Positions 52,052 to 59,858 of a DNA stretch of 59,858 bases are shown one piece after another (within the stretch, counting starts at the first letter, position 1; every line of letters begins with the position of its first letter). Where the stretch lies: assembly GCA_902768715.1 (NCBI GenBank), contig CACXMH010000005.1:1-59858 (forward strand), given 5' to 3'. The translations under genes were made by a program, and so were the position numbers. This DNA comes from Fibrobacter succinogenes. Lineage in GTDB: Bacteria > Fibrobacterota > Fibrobacteria > Fibrobacterales > Fibrobacteraceae. A model generated the notes under the pieces. The model did not search any database and had not been told where the DNA came from. It saw only the letters and a list, made by a program, of their open reading frames with translations.

Positions 52052-52372
52052 TTAAAAGAACATGGGCCAAAGGCCGTCTATAAAAAGCACCGTGCAGCAG
52101 GCCACCAGGGCAACGCCCACCAGCCCAAACCGGAACAGGGATGCCACCACAGCCGTTACAAGGGCAAGCACGCCCGACAGCATGGAATCCGTAGAATAGA
52201 AGATGGCAGGCACCGTCATGGCGGCAAGTACCGTGCAAGGGATGTAGGCCAAGAAAGACTTGACAAAGGGATTGCTCAGTTTCCCTTTCAAAAGCACAAA
52301 GGGGACTGCCCGCAAAAGGAAGGTCACCCCCGCCATAACCATCAAGAAGGCAAAGTATTCCCTAAGGTTCAT
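52052..52372 (-). CDS. azlD: Branched-chain amino acid exporter small subunit AzlD
   Basis: A 106-residue membrane protein with about four helices (FAFLMVMAGVTFLLRAVPFVLL; FLAYIPCTVLAAMTVPAIFY; VLALVTAVVASLF; VGVALVACCTVLFIDGL). It is the small partner of the AzlCD/BrnFE exporter for branched-chain amino acids. The RAVPFVLL and FLAYIPCTVLAAM blocks are family marks. Its start lies inside the end of azlC (11-base overlap), as in most azlCD pairs. Confidence 0.9.
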   Translation of the reverse strand: MNLREYFAFLMVMAGVTFLLRAVPFVLLKGKLSNPFVKSFLAYIPCTVLAAMTVPAIFYSTDSMLSGVLALVTAVVASLFRFGLVGVALVACCTVLFIDGLWPMFF

Positions 52373-53060
52373 CGTCTGACTCCTTGACCGGGAAGAACAT
52401 GGCCCCAAAGAGGGATGCCACTACCGCACAGATGATGATGGAAAAACCGTAAGAGACTCCCTGCAACACAGGGACATACTTGAACGCAAGACTCAAGGCG
52501 ATAGCCACAACAACTACAATCAATGTGGACAGATGTTTTTTGCAGGGGGGCACTACAATGGCCACAAACATGCCATACAAGGCGACTCCCAGGGCGTTGG
52601 TAATCCAGGAGGGCAAAATCTCTCCAGACACGGCCCCTGTAAGCGTTCCCAGGGACCAGCCGATATAGGGCAGCACCATCAGGCCAAAGAAATAGCGGGG
52701 TGTCACACGGTTTTGCTGTGCCATGGATACGGCGAAAATTTCGTCGGTGATTCCCGTGGCCAGAAGCAGGCGGTAAGGCGTCGTAAAATCAGACGAGACC
52801 TTCTGGGAAAGGGTGATTGCCATCAGGGAATAGCGCAGGTTGATAAAGAAGGTGGCGATAGCCATCTCCAAAAAAGTGCCGGCGGCATCCACCATGATGT
52901 TAAGGCCCGCAAACTGCCCCGCCGAAGTCAAGTTGGTCATGGAGATGAAGGTCACCAAGAACCAAGACATGAACTTGGAACCGGCGATGCCGAAAGAGAA
53001 GGACACCGCAAAATAGCCGATGCCTATGGGTAACCCATCTTTCACGCCCTTCAGAAACAT
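52362..53060 (-). CDS. azlC: Branched-chain amino acid exporter large subunit AzlC
   Basis: A 232-residue inner-membrane permease of the AzlC/YgaZ family that exports branched-chain amino acids together with AzlD. The family block is seen in FLKGVKDGLPIGIGYFAVSFSFG, then TNLTSAGQFAGL, FFINLRYSLMAITLSQKV and LATGITDEIFAVSM. The ATG at 53060 is used; a TTG at 53069 lies inside a promoter box. TATCTTTG ends 6 bases before the ATG and no Shine-Dalgarno site exists, so the mRNA is probably leaderless. It is the first gene of azlC - azlD - ABC ATPase. Confidence 0.92.
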   Translation of the reverse strand: MFLKGVKDGLPIGIGYFAVSFSFGIAGSKFMSWFLVTFISMTNLTSAGQFAGLNIMVDAAGTFLEMAIATFFINLRYSLMAITLSQKVSSDFTTPYRLLLATGITDEIFAVSMAQQNRVTPRYFFGLMVLPYIGWSLGTLTGAVSGEILPSWITNALGVALYGMFVAIVVPPCKKHLSTLIVVVVAIALSLAFKYVPVLQGVSYGFSIIICAVVASLFGAMFFPVKESDDEP

Positions 53061-53066
53061 ACGGGC

Positions 53067-53074
53067 CAAAGATA
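53067..53074 (-). promoter_or_regulatory. Candidate -7 box of azlC (leaderless)
   Basis: On the minus strand TATCTTTG, a perfect TAnnTTTG, followed by GCCCGT and the ATG. The heptad array begins 7 bases further upstream, so any -33 element would lie in repeat DNA. Confidence 0.5.
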
Positions 53075-53080
53075 GTAAAT

Positions 53081-53266
53081 AGGGGCTAGGGGTTAGGGGT
53101 TAGGTTTTAGGAACGTCATCCTCACGAAAGTGAGGATCCGCTTGAGATTTTAGCGATTAGGTATTAGGACCGATAGAAACAAGAAGATTTAATGTGGGAT
53201 GTGGAATGTAAGATGACAAATTGGGAATTATTCATTTCTCACTACACATTTCACATCACACACTTG
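53081..53266. repeat. Composite heptad array with REP-like palindrome (site 9)
   Basis: Units AGGGGCT, AGGGGTT, AGGGGTT, AGGTTTT from 53081; a REP-like palindrome at 53115-53141 (GTCATCCTCAC, GAAA, GTGAGGATCCGC); then eighteen units in register from 53141: GATTAGG, TATTAGG, a core (ACCGATA to TAATGTG), GGATGTG, GAATGTA and the complementary TCATTTC, TCACTAC, ACATTTC, ACATCAC. It lies between azlC and the second cellulase. The AGGGG runs at 53082-53104 could form a G-quadruplex. Confidence 0.88.
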
Positions 53267-53287
53267 TAAGTACCGTCGGCAAAGGCT

Positions 53288-56200
53288 TTACCGTATGTTG
53301 ATACGGCTGGTCTTTGCAGAGCTTCCGGTCACAACGCGGACCATGTAGCTACCCTGTGGGAGTCCCTGGAGCGACACGTCCCTGGTCCCTGCGAAGCTAT
53401 CCTGGAATGTCTTCACCCGGTTGCCAAGCATATCGAACACCTGTACGCGAACAAGGGACTGCTTGGGTACAGCCACGGTCAAGACATTATGACGGAAAGA
53501 CATCTTAAGCTGAGCAAGTGCACCCGCAGAAATCGCCAGAGAATTGTCTCCATTCGATCCTGAGTAATTACTGTCGGAACTCGGGCCAATGTAATTGCTG
53601 TTGGAACTGGCTTCGGCATAATTGCTGTTAGAGCTTGGACCAATATAATTCGCACTGGAGCTATAAACAATTTCACTACCAGAACTCATGATGTTCGACT
53701 CGCTACTGCTAGAGACTGCCTCAGAGCTGCTGCTTTCTTCAACAACCTCGCTGCTGCTGGAAACTGCAGACGCAGCAACAATATCTACGCTAATTTCGTA
53801 CTGGGTCCCGTTGACCGTAAACTTCTGCGTCTGGGTTCCAACATCCATCCATTCGGTGCTATGATACGTGGGCTGGCTGATAACCAAGTTATCGTCAACT
53901 TGATTAAAGTCCAACCAATAAACATAGGCTTCATAGCTGCGTTCCCACGATTCCACTCCGCTAATCGTAACTGTCTCGAACTCTCCGCCCTTGACAACCG
54001 TCTGTTGCAGGTTTCCACTGATGACGAGGCCGTTGGACGCGCTTGAAACAGGCTCTTCACTACTGCTGGACTGTTCTACATTCTCGCTAGAACTAGATTC
54101 CTCTTCAGAACTGCTAGATTCTTCTTCGGAGCTGCTAGACTCCTCGGTAGAACTGCTAGATTCCTCTTCAGAGTTGCTAGAAGCAATCGCTTCCTGGCTG
54201 AAGACAGCCTTGTATGTCGCGTCACCAGTCACCTGAGCCACGGCCGGAGTCCAGCCTGTAAAGGTATAGGTGTACTGAGCCGTTGCTTCCCTAGACGGAG
54301 TCTCGCCTGTGTATTCCGGCATTTCGCCGTATGCCACGTTAGAACTTTGCAGTTCGGCATTGTCAAAGTTCAGGAAAGTAACCGTGTATTCGTTCACGGT
54401 AGCAAGATATTCCAAAGCATAGGTAGCGTTACCTGTCACCGCAACAATCTCAGGAGTCCAGCCGACCGCGCTGTAGCTATACTGGGCGTTGTTTCCGGGG
54501 AGTTTCGCCGCCGGCGCCGTAGGCATTTTACCGTATTCCAGCGTGCTGGTGCTTCTGGTACCGTCACCGTTCACGAAAGTAATAGCGTACTTCCGCTTGG
54601 TGGAGGTGTACTTCGCCTTGTAGGTGGCATTGGCCGTAACCGCCACAATGGTCGGCGTCCATTCGCTAAACGTATAAGTGTATTCCGCGGTAGCAGCCTT
54701 GGTGGGATTGCTCGGCTTGAGGATGCTGCCCACACCTGTACCTTCCTCATATTCCGTGGATTCAAGCAGGACAGTCTTTCCGTCATCATCCACGAATGTG
54801 ACCGTGAATGTCTGCGCCGCAGAAGACGATTCAACAGAAGCAGAAGAGGACGGTTCCACAATCGTGACTTTAATTTCGTATTCGGTCCCATTGACCTCGA
54901 ACTTTTCAGTCCAATTCAACTGAGTCATCCATAGCGTTGCGTTAAGTTGATCCTGCTTATGGCTAACAACCAGTTCCGTTCCGGTAGTATCATAGGAAAG
55001 CCACCAGATATTCCATGTTTTCGGTTGGTATGACGTTACATTGCTGAACGTGACCGTTTCGAATGTCCCTCCCTTGACAACAGTCTGTACCAGGCTGCCA
55101 TCATACGTCACTTCAAGAGTTCCGCTGCTCGAAGATTCTTCAGAAGAACTGCTTTCTTCGGAACTGGAGCTAACCTCGACAGAACTGCTGGAAACCGCTA
55201 TGGCAATCTCATCGTATTCAGCCGTATAGGTCGCGGCTTCCGTCACTGCAACAATTGCCGGAGTCCACCCACTAAATTCGTAACGGTATTCATCAGTAGC
55301 ATCCTTTTCTGGCGCCGGACCCTTATAATCCGGGACCTTTCCATAGCTTACATTGGTTTGCCATAATTCCGAATGGTCGTCATTGAGGAAGGTTATCTTG
55401 TAAGCATTGAGTGTCTGCACAATATTGGCTACATAAGTTCTTGGCTCATTGGCAACCTCAATCTTCGGGTTCCATCCACCAAAGCTATAGGTGTACTGAG
55501 CCGTATTTTCTGGGAGTTCGACATCTGGAGCTTCGGGGAGTGTTCCCTTCACAACATTGATTGTCTGGATCACTTCGTCGTTTGCCACAAACTTAATGAC
55601 AACGTATTCCACCACCTGGGAAGAACTGGAAGGAACCGCAGAAGAACTGGACTCCGTCTCTTGCCCGTTAGAGGTCTTGAGGGAAAGGTTGGAGATAGTA
55701 ACATTCTCCCAACGTGAACCCGGCATAGTAAGTGTCAACAGCACGTTTCCCGATTCAAGAGCCTTGAAGGTGCAAGTGTAGTGCTGCGCACCTTCGTTGG
55801 CATCCAGTTCCAAGGTTCCGCTGCAATAAGACCCGAAGGTCACACCCATGTTCATGGTGTTCTGTTCCAGGGTTGCATCGAAGCTCAAGGTGTAAGATTC
55901 ATTAGCCTCGACCGGGCCCATGCCCTTGGTCACGACACGGTCGGCCGTCCAACCATTGGTCTGACCAATAACCACATCGCCATTGTCGCCAATGGTAAGT
56001 TGAGTATTGGACTGCCAATCGTTACTTACCGCCGCAGAGCTTGTCGGAACAGAGGCGGAGCTCTGGACAGAACTGCTGGAAGCTTCGGTCACGATAAGTT
56101 CCATAGTGTAAGCGGAACCGTTCACCGTAAAGTTCTCACGAACCCTACCCAGGTTAGCACTAGCAGGCACCGTTGCATCCAAGGTCAGAACATTCCCAGA

Positions 56201-58057
56201 ACGATTCATATTCAGATAATAAATGTTCTGAGTATTACGGGAGAAGTTGGCAACATTAGTGAAAATCACGGGTTCCATAGAACCGCCACGGGTAACCGTC
56301 TGCGTCAGGTTGCCCGTAATCACCAACTTTGCACTGCTGGACGAGGCCACAGAAGAGCTACTGGCGACGCTAGAAGAAGACTTGGCGGAACTGGAACTGA
56401 CCGCCACACTGGAAGAACTGGCCTCCTTAAGGCCCAGGCACTTCACGTTGTCAATCTGCAAGGTGCCGGTGGTAGCCGAGGCACCCTGGATTTGCCAGCT
56501 GAATGCACGGACAGCCTGCTGCACACTGCTAATGGAAGCGGTTGTGCCCCAGCCCGTTTCCTGGGCCAAATCGGTCCAGTAAACCGTCTGGGTTTTCCAG
56601 CTGTTGCTGGCATTGACAGCAACCTTGTGGTAATTAAATTCCACGTTGATGTCATCTTGATTGGGTTCCACCCTAAAGTCGTGGGCACCGCCCTTGTAGT
56701 CATACTGGATTGCGGTACAGGCTGACAAATCCTCGGTGGTAACCGTATCGGCATTGGCAGCAACCACCAAACCCACAAACGGGCTGTATTCGTAATTGGC
56801 TTTGGTCAGGCGGTAGGTAATCTGGATAGCCTTGGAAGAGCTGTTCCCGGTCACCAGGGCAGTATCGATAGTGGACTGCCCACCGTCCTTATTGTCGTTA
56901 TAAATGCCCCACGGGCTGTTCCAGAGGGAAGTATAATTACCGTCTTCGAAGTTGTCCACCAGCAAGGGCTTGTTGGTACCGCCCTGAGAAGCGGAAGAAT
57001 TCGGGTTACTTGCAGAAGAAGTGGGATTGGAGTTGCTAGAAGATGGAGTGTTTCCACACTTCGTGTAAGAACTGGGCAGTTCAGCAAAGATGTTAGAATT
57101 AACCCACCGGCCACTTTCGGTGTAATTCCAAGCACTACCGTTAAAGTAAGAAGCGGATTCCGGCTTGTTGGAAACCGACCAGTTGGCACCCGAAAGCTTG
57201 TGCTGCTTCATCCAGTTGTACCAGGTAAGGCTATTGCCAGAGCTAAAGCCTCCATTACCGGAGGCGTCCACCGTACCCCATTCCGAAACAAACACGGAAA
57301 GACCCGCATTCATGGCGGTCACCGCATTAGAGCCTTCGCCACCCGTAGAATGGGAGCCAGCGTAATAGTGGAATGTATAAGCGGTATTGTTCTTGGAATC
57401 CTTTACAGGATTACCCACGGCATAGTCGGGATGCTGGTCCCAATTGGGGTTGCCCACCAGCACCAGGTTGTCGGAATACTTACGAATTTCAGTGATGACC
57501 GCTTCGGCGTAGGTCTTGATTTCATTCCAGGACTGACCGGTAGGTTCGTTGAACACTTCGAAAATCACGTTGTCGTAGTCACCCCATTTTTGGGCCATGT
57601 AACCGAAGAAACTCTTCGCGTTGTTGACATTGTCGCTGGCCTTATGGCTGTGGTAGTCGATAATCACGTAGATGTCGTTATTGATGGCCGCCTGAACCAC
57701 GGTGTTCATCAAGCTCTGGTAATCACCAGTCCGAGTAAAGTAGTTTCCGCTACCCCAGTCTTCGTCCACCCCCATGGGGGCGCGAATCAGCTGGATATTC
57801 TGGCGGCTCACCAGCCCACTCACAATGTCGGATGTCCAGAAAGGAGAACCCACATCGCTGGAGATGCTCCAGAACAAGCTCATGCCCTGCACGGCAACTT
57901 CTTTACCAGATTTAATGCCTTCGCAACTGCCGTAAATCTGGCCCTTGCTACCGGCCTTACCGGCCAGGAGCTGGCCGTATTGGCTTACCGGACCCACGCG
58001 CCCGAAGGAAAAAGAAACCAGGCAAAATGCCAGGAGAAGGAAAAGAATCCTTTTCAT
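53288..58057 (-). CDS. Giant secreted GH5 cellulase with poly-serine linkers
   Basis: A 1589-residue exported endoglucanase. Order: signal peptide (1-19); GH5 domain (about 20-340) with VIIDYHSH, acid/base Glu in FNEP (near 170) and nucleophile Glu in SEWG; Ser/Asn linker; a binding-like module ending LQIDNVKCLG; poly-Ser linker; a 75-residue domain (QTVTRGGSMEPVIF) that recurs twice more later (QTVVKGG-F-ETVT); a CBM4/9-like module; InlB/Flg_new-type repeats; further SSSSEE linkers; a Ser/Asn/Tyr-repeat tract; and a type IX-like tail (VQVFDMLGNRVKTF...GSYMVRVV). The GPVSQYGQLL start of the mature protein matches the first cellulase, showing paralogy. It hydrolyses beta-1,4-glucan by family. 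Confidence 0.93.
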   Translation of the reverse strand: MKRILFLLLAFCLVSFSFGRVGPVSQYGQLLAGKAGSKGQIYGSCEGIKSGKEVAVQGMSLFWSISSDVGSPFWTSDIVSGLVSRQNIQLIRAPMGVDEDWGSGNYFTRTGDYQSLMNTVVQAAINNDIYVIIDYHSHKASDNVNNAKSFFGYMAQKWGDYDNVIFEVFNEPTGQSWNEIKTYAEAVITEIRKYSDNLVLVGNPNWDQHPDYAVGNPVKDSKNNTAYTFHYYAGSHSTGGEGSNAVTAMNAGLSVFVSEWGTVDASGNGGFSSGNSLTWYNWMKQHKLSGANWSVSNKPESASYFNGSAWNYTESGRWVNSNIFAELPSSYTKCGNTPSSSNSNPTSSASNPNSSASQGGTNKPLLVDNFEDGNYTSLWNSPWGIYNDNKDGGQSTIDTALVTGNSSSKAIQITYRLTKANYEYSPFVGLVVAANADTVTTEDLSACTAIQYDYKGGAHDFRVEPNQDDINVEFNYHKVAVNASNSWKTQTVYWTDLAQETGWGTTASISSVQQAVRAFSWQIQGASATTGTLQIDNVKCLGLKEASSSSVAVSSSSAKSSSSVASSSSVASSSSAKLVITGNLTQTVTRGGSMEPVIFTNVANFSRNTQNIYYLNMNRSGNVLTLDATVPASANLGRVRENFTVNGSAYTMELIVTEASSSSVQSSASVPTSSAAVSNDWQSNTQLTIGDNGDVVIGQTNGWTADRVVTKGMGPVEANESYTLSFDATLEQNTMNMGVTFGSYCSGTLELDANEGAQHYTCTFKALESGNVLLTLTMPGSRWENVTISNLSLKTSNGQETESSSSAVPSSSSQVVEYVVIKFVANDEVIQTINVVKGTLPEAPDVELPENTAQYTYSFGGWNPKIEVANEPRTYVANIVQTLNAYKITFLNDDHSELWQTNVSYGKVPDYKGPAPEKDATDEYRYEFSGWTPAIVAVTEAATYTAEYDEIAIAVSSSSVEVSSSSEESSSSEESSSSGTLEVTYDGSLVQTVVKGGTFETVTFSNVTSYQPKTWNIWWLSYDTTGTELVVSHKQDQLNATLWMTQLNWTEKFEVNGTEYEIKVTIVEPSSSASVESSSAAQTFTVTFVDDDGKTVLLESTEYEEGTGVGSILKPSNPTKAATAEYTYTFSEWTPTIVAVTANATYKAKYTSTKRKYAITFVNGDGTRSTSTLEYGKMPTAPAAKLPGNNAQYSYSAVGWTPEIVAVTGNATYALEYLATVNEYTVTFLNFDNAELQSSNVAYGEMPEYTGETPSREATAQYTYTFTGWTPAVAQVTGDATYKAVFSQEAIASSNSEEESSSSTEESSSSEEESSSSEEESSSSENVEQSSSSEEPVSSASNGLVISGNLQQTVVKGGEFETVTISGVESWERSYEAYVYWLDFNQVDDNLVISQPTYHSTEWMDVGTQTQKFTVNGTQYEISVDIVAASAVSSSSEVVEESSSSEAVSSSSESNIMSSGSEIVYSSSANYIGPSSNSNYAEASSNSNYIGPSSDSNYSGSNGDNSLAISAGALAQLKMSFRHNVLTVAVPKQSLVRVQVFDMLGNRVKTFQDSFAGTRDVSLQGLPQGSYMVRVVTGSSAKTSRINIR

Positions 58058-58239
58058 ACAATACCCATCTCTAGATTTGTGATAATTTGCTTAAAAAATA
58101 ATATCTAGCGAACAACAGTTCAAGTCAAATTATGGTAATAATTTGTTACCAGGGTAAACAATTTGTAAAATTAAATTTTCAAGGCTTTTTTGGACTCGTA
58201 ACTCCGTTTTAATAGTAAACACCAAACACGGAGATAAAT
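58058..58239. promoter_or_regulatory. Divergent AT-rich region between cellulase and Rpn nuclease
   Basis: A 182-base AT-rich gap with both promoters. It holds a short inverted repeat GTTACC-AGG-GTAAAC at 58145-58159 and CTCCGT...ACGGAG (58204-58233), the second arm of which contains the Shine-Dalgarno GGAG of the Rpn gene and could mask it. No gene seen. Exact promoters are not resolvable by eye. Confidence 0.35.
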
Positions 58240-59139
58240 ATGACCACAATCCAAGATACCCCCTACGGGAACCTCATGACGGACCTGCTTTTCAAAAAGG
58301 CCTTCAACCCCGACAACGAATACACCAAGGTAAACCTCATCAACCTGATAAACGACATCCTCGCCCCGCAGCTAGAATGCCCCGTAGTAGATGTCCACTC
58401 CCGCGACAAAGAGCAAAATGCGAGCGGAAGCCATGCCAGCCGTTGCAGTATTCTGGACCTGCACTGCATAGACAGTGTAGGCAGGCTTTTTTCCGTGGAA
58501 ATTCAAATTCGCTGGATGGAACATTTTTTGAAGAGGGTAGTCTATTATGCAAGCCAAAGCATTGTCAGCCAGGGAGTTCCCGGCAGCGATTGGGACTACA
58601 ACTTCAAGCCAACCTATACTATCGCCATCAGCAACGACAATTACATTTCCGACGACAGATTCGTGCACCATGTGTCCTTTTGCGATTTGGAAACCAAGAC
58701 CCGTTTTGGCGGGTACATAAACTTCACATTTATCGAATTAAGGAAATTTCCAGGACTAGACGCACGGTTAAACTCGCTAAAGGCCTGGACATACCTGTTC
58801 AAGAATTTACACAAGATAACAAAGCTTCCTGACAATCTGAAAGATGAAAAATACACTCGCTTGCTGGAAATCGCAAAAGTTGCTAAATTCAACAGGGACG
58901 AACTGGAAAAATATAGGAGTGAAGTCATGAGCTTGGAATGGGACGAATCGGCAGTTCGAATAAGCTACCAAAACCTAGGCCGAAAAGAAGGCCGAAAAGA
59001 AGGCCGCGAAGAAGGCCGCGAAGAAGGCCGAAAAGAAAGAACCCGCGAACTGGCGAAAGGATTCCGAGATTCGGGGGTTCCTATTGATTTGATATCAAAA
59101 CAATCAGGTCTTTCCGAAGACGAGATTCGCAGTTTATAA
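58240..59139 (+). CDS. Rpn-family PD-(D/E)XK nuclease (putative transposase)
   Basis: A 299-residue protein of the Rpn/PDDEXK_2 group, DNA nucleases that promote recombination. The N-terminal TDLLFKKAFN is the family opening. The nuclease core is DLHCIDSVGRLFSVEIQI (Asp then E-x-Q), with SLKAWTYLFKNLHK and the EIAKVAKF segment typical of the family. The C-terminal end has five EGRK/EGRE-type units coded by a 12-bp tandem array, then an ELAKGFRDSGVPIDLISKQSGLS end. ACACGGAG lies before the ATG. It stands alone without inverted repeats of an insertion sequence. Confidence 0.88.
   Translation: MTTIQDTPYGNLMTDLLFKKAFNPDNEYTKVNLINLINDILAPQLECPVVDVHSRDKEQNASGSHASRCSILDLHCIDSVGRLFSVEIQIRWMEHFLKRVVYYASQSIVSQGVPGSDWDYNFKPTYTIAISNDNYISDDRFVHHVSFCDLETKTRFGGYINFTFIELRKFPGLDARLNSLKAWTYLFKNLHKITKLPDNLKDEKYTRLLEIAKVAKFNRDELEKYRSEVMSLEWDESAVRISYQNLGRKEGRKEGREEGREEGRKERTRELAKGFRDSGVPIDLISKQSGLSEDEIRSL
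58978..59037 (+). repeat. 12-bp in-frame tandem array in the Rpn gene
   Basis: Five 12-bp units (GGCCGAAAAGAA or GGCCGCGAAGAA) coding G-R-K/R-E-E type tetrapeptides. Copy-number change keeps the frame, so it would vary protein length only. Confidence 0.9.
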
Positions 59140-59180
59140 CCTCTTTGTTCCCTTTTAATTTACTCTGGTTTACAATATAA

Positions 59181-59204
59181 AAGAGGCGGATTTTTCCGCC
59201 TCTT
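59181..59204. terminator. Bidirectional hairpin between convergent genes
   Basis: AAGAGGCGGA, TTTT, TCCGCCTCTT: a perfect 10-bp stem. It sits between the Rpn gene and the convergent secreted-protein gene and probably ends both transcripts, though the following T-run is short. Confidence 0.7.
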
Positions 59205-59269
59205 ACGTTATTCAAAGTTCAGCCGAATCGAGATGGCGGTTCACCACCGCCACGATGACTGTATTTTAC

Positions 59270-59858
59270 TTACCGAACTTGCATCCGGATGGTCTTGGCC
59301 ATGGAGCCCTGCTGCACGCGCACGATGTAGGCACCCTTGCCCATGCTACCGAAGGTGTGGGCGAAGGAGCCTGCCGCCATGCTCTCGCTGTGGCTTTCGA
59401 TGGCGTGGCCCATCATGTCGAACACCTGGACCTTCACGAGGCCGGCCTTGGCGACAGTGACCTGGAGGGTGTTGCCGTGGATGCTGGCGGAGAGGCCAGC
59501 AGGAGCGGCGACCACGCCGATAGCGGTGTTGTAGCCATACGGATCAGTGCCGTTGCCGTTAGTGCCGTTACCGTTAGTACCGTTACCGTTGGTGCCATTG
59601 CCATTGGTGCCGTTACCGTTGGTACCGTTACCATTGGTGCCATTACCGTTAGTACCGTTGCCGTTGCTGCTGGAGCCGGTGGAAAGCTTGCCGACGCACT
59701 TCACGTTATCGATATCCAATTCCGTACCGATGTTGGCCTGGGTCAACTTCTCGTCAACCACCCAGGCAAGGCCCTTGACGCCTGCCCAGGAGAAGGCCTT
59801 CACGTCGGACGGAGATGCACCTGCCACCCAGTCGGGCTGAGTCATCACGTTCACCGTA
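59270..59858 (-). CDS. Secreted protein, C-terminal part (truncated by the window end)
   Basis: The gene continues beyond the right edge; only about 195 C-terminal residues are present. They comprise the end of a binding-like module (FSWAGVKGLAWVVDEK...LDIDNVKCVG, as in the cellulases), a short Ser stretch, eight GTNGN repeats, then a type IX-like C-terminal domain (LVKVQVFDMMGHAIESHSESMAAG...GAYIVRVQQG). The apparent GTG start at 59854 is internal, since the frame is open to the edge. It probably encodes a third plant-wall-active or adhesive exported protein next to the cellulase. Confidence 0.85.
   Translation of the reverse strand, partial: TVNVMTQPDWVAGASPSDVKAFSWAGVKGLAWVVDEKLTQANIGTELDIDNVKCVGKLSTGSSSNGNGTNGNGTNGNGTNGNGTNGNGTNGNGTNGNGTNGNGTDPYGYNTAIGVVAAPAGLSASIHGNTLQVTVAKAGLVKVQVFDMMGHAIESHSESMAAGSFAHTFGSMGKGAYIVRVQQGSMAKTIRMQVR
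59547..59666 (-). repeat. 15-bp in-frame tandem array (GTNGN linker)
   Basis: Eight 15-bp units (GTGCCGTTACCGTTA and variants on the plus strand) coding the pentapeptide GTNGN. It serves as a flexible linker in place of the poly-serine linkers used by the neighbouring cellulases. Confidence 0.92.

Noticed and set aside
58240-59139. Calling the Rpn gene an insertion sequence
   Set aside because: No terminal inverted repeats or target-site duplication could be found around it.

Overview
The window looks like a chromosomal segment of a rumen/gut Fibrobacter or a close relative. This is an inference from content: two very large secreted GH5 cellulases with poly-serine linkers, repeated carbohydrate-binding-like and InlB-type beta domains and type IX-like C-terminal sorting tails; a short Bacteroidetes-type primary sigma factor; and promoters of the TAnnTTTG type expected in the FCB superphylum.

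Layout. 1-4180: a LlaJI-like restriction-modification operon (C5 methyltransferase, McrB-like ATPase, LlaJI/McrC-like nuclease) whose left part is visibly AT-richer. 4482-8566: envelope genes (M23 peptidase, secreted proteins, BamE-like lipoprotein). 8677-13828: housekeeping genes (tpiA, secG, a murD-like ligase, tRNA-Leu, tgt, a radical SAM/SPASM protein). 14022-18195: a three-gene phosphorelay (7TM histidine kinase, lone receiver, NtrC-type activator). 18192-21680: an RlmI-like methyltransferase, a DRE-TIM aldolase and mqnC (menaquinone by the futalosine route). 21898-26587: a secreted protein/lipase pair behind a leader with two terminator-like hairpins, then a lipoprotein. 26684-32553: a 1907-residue cellulase followed by a coupled 44-residue peptide gene. 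32809-46282: serC, gerW-like, an Fe-S protein, psd, lipoproteins, trmO, prfA-prmC, rlpA and a TPR lipoprotein. 46564-50574: an mrp - DUF971 - sigma factor - TPR operon. 50633-53060: an azlC - azlD - ABC ATPase operon. 53288-58057: the second cellulase. 58240-59139: an Rpn-family nuclease. 59270-end: the C-terminal part of a further secreted protein.

The most unusual feature lies between the genes. At least eight intergenic sites carry arrays with an exact 7-base period. Each has a G-rich arm and a complementary C-rich arm, and several arms flank a second repeat family, a REP-like palindrome (GTCATCC..., GGATCCGC). Units differ between sites but the 7-base register is kept, and two distant sites share a non-repetitive core in register. 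A heptad array and a REP palindrome have each entered a coding sequence in frame (radical SAM protein, ABC ATPase). Several genes have a TAnnTTTG-type -7 box only 4-8 bases before the start codon, suggesting leaderless mRNAs.
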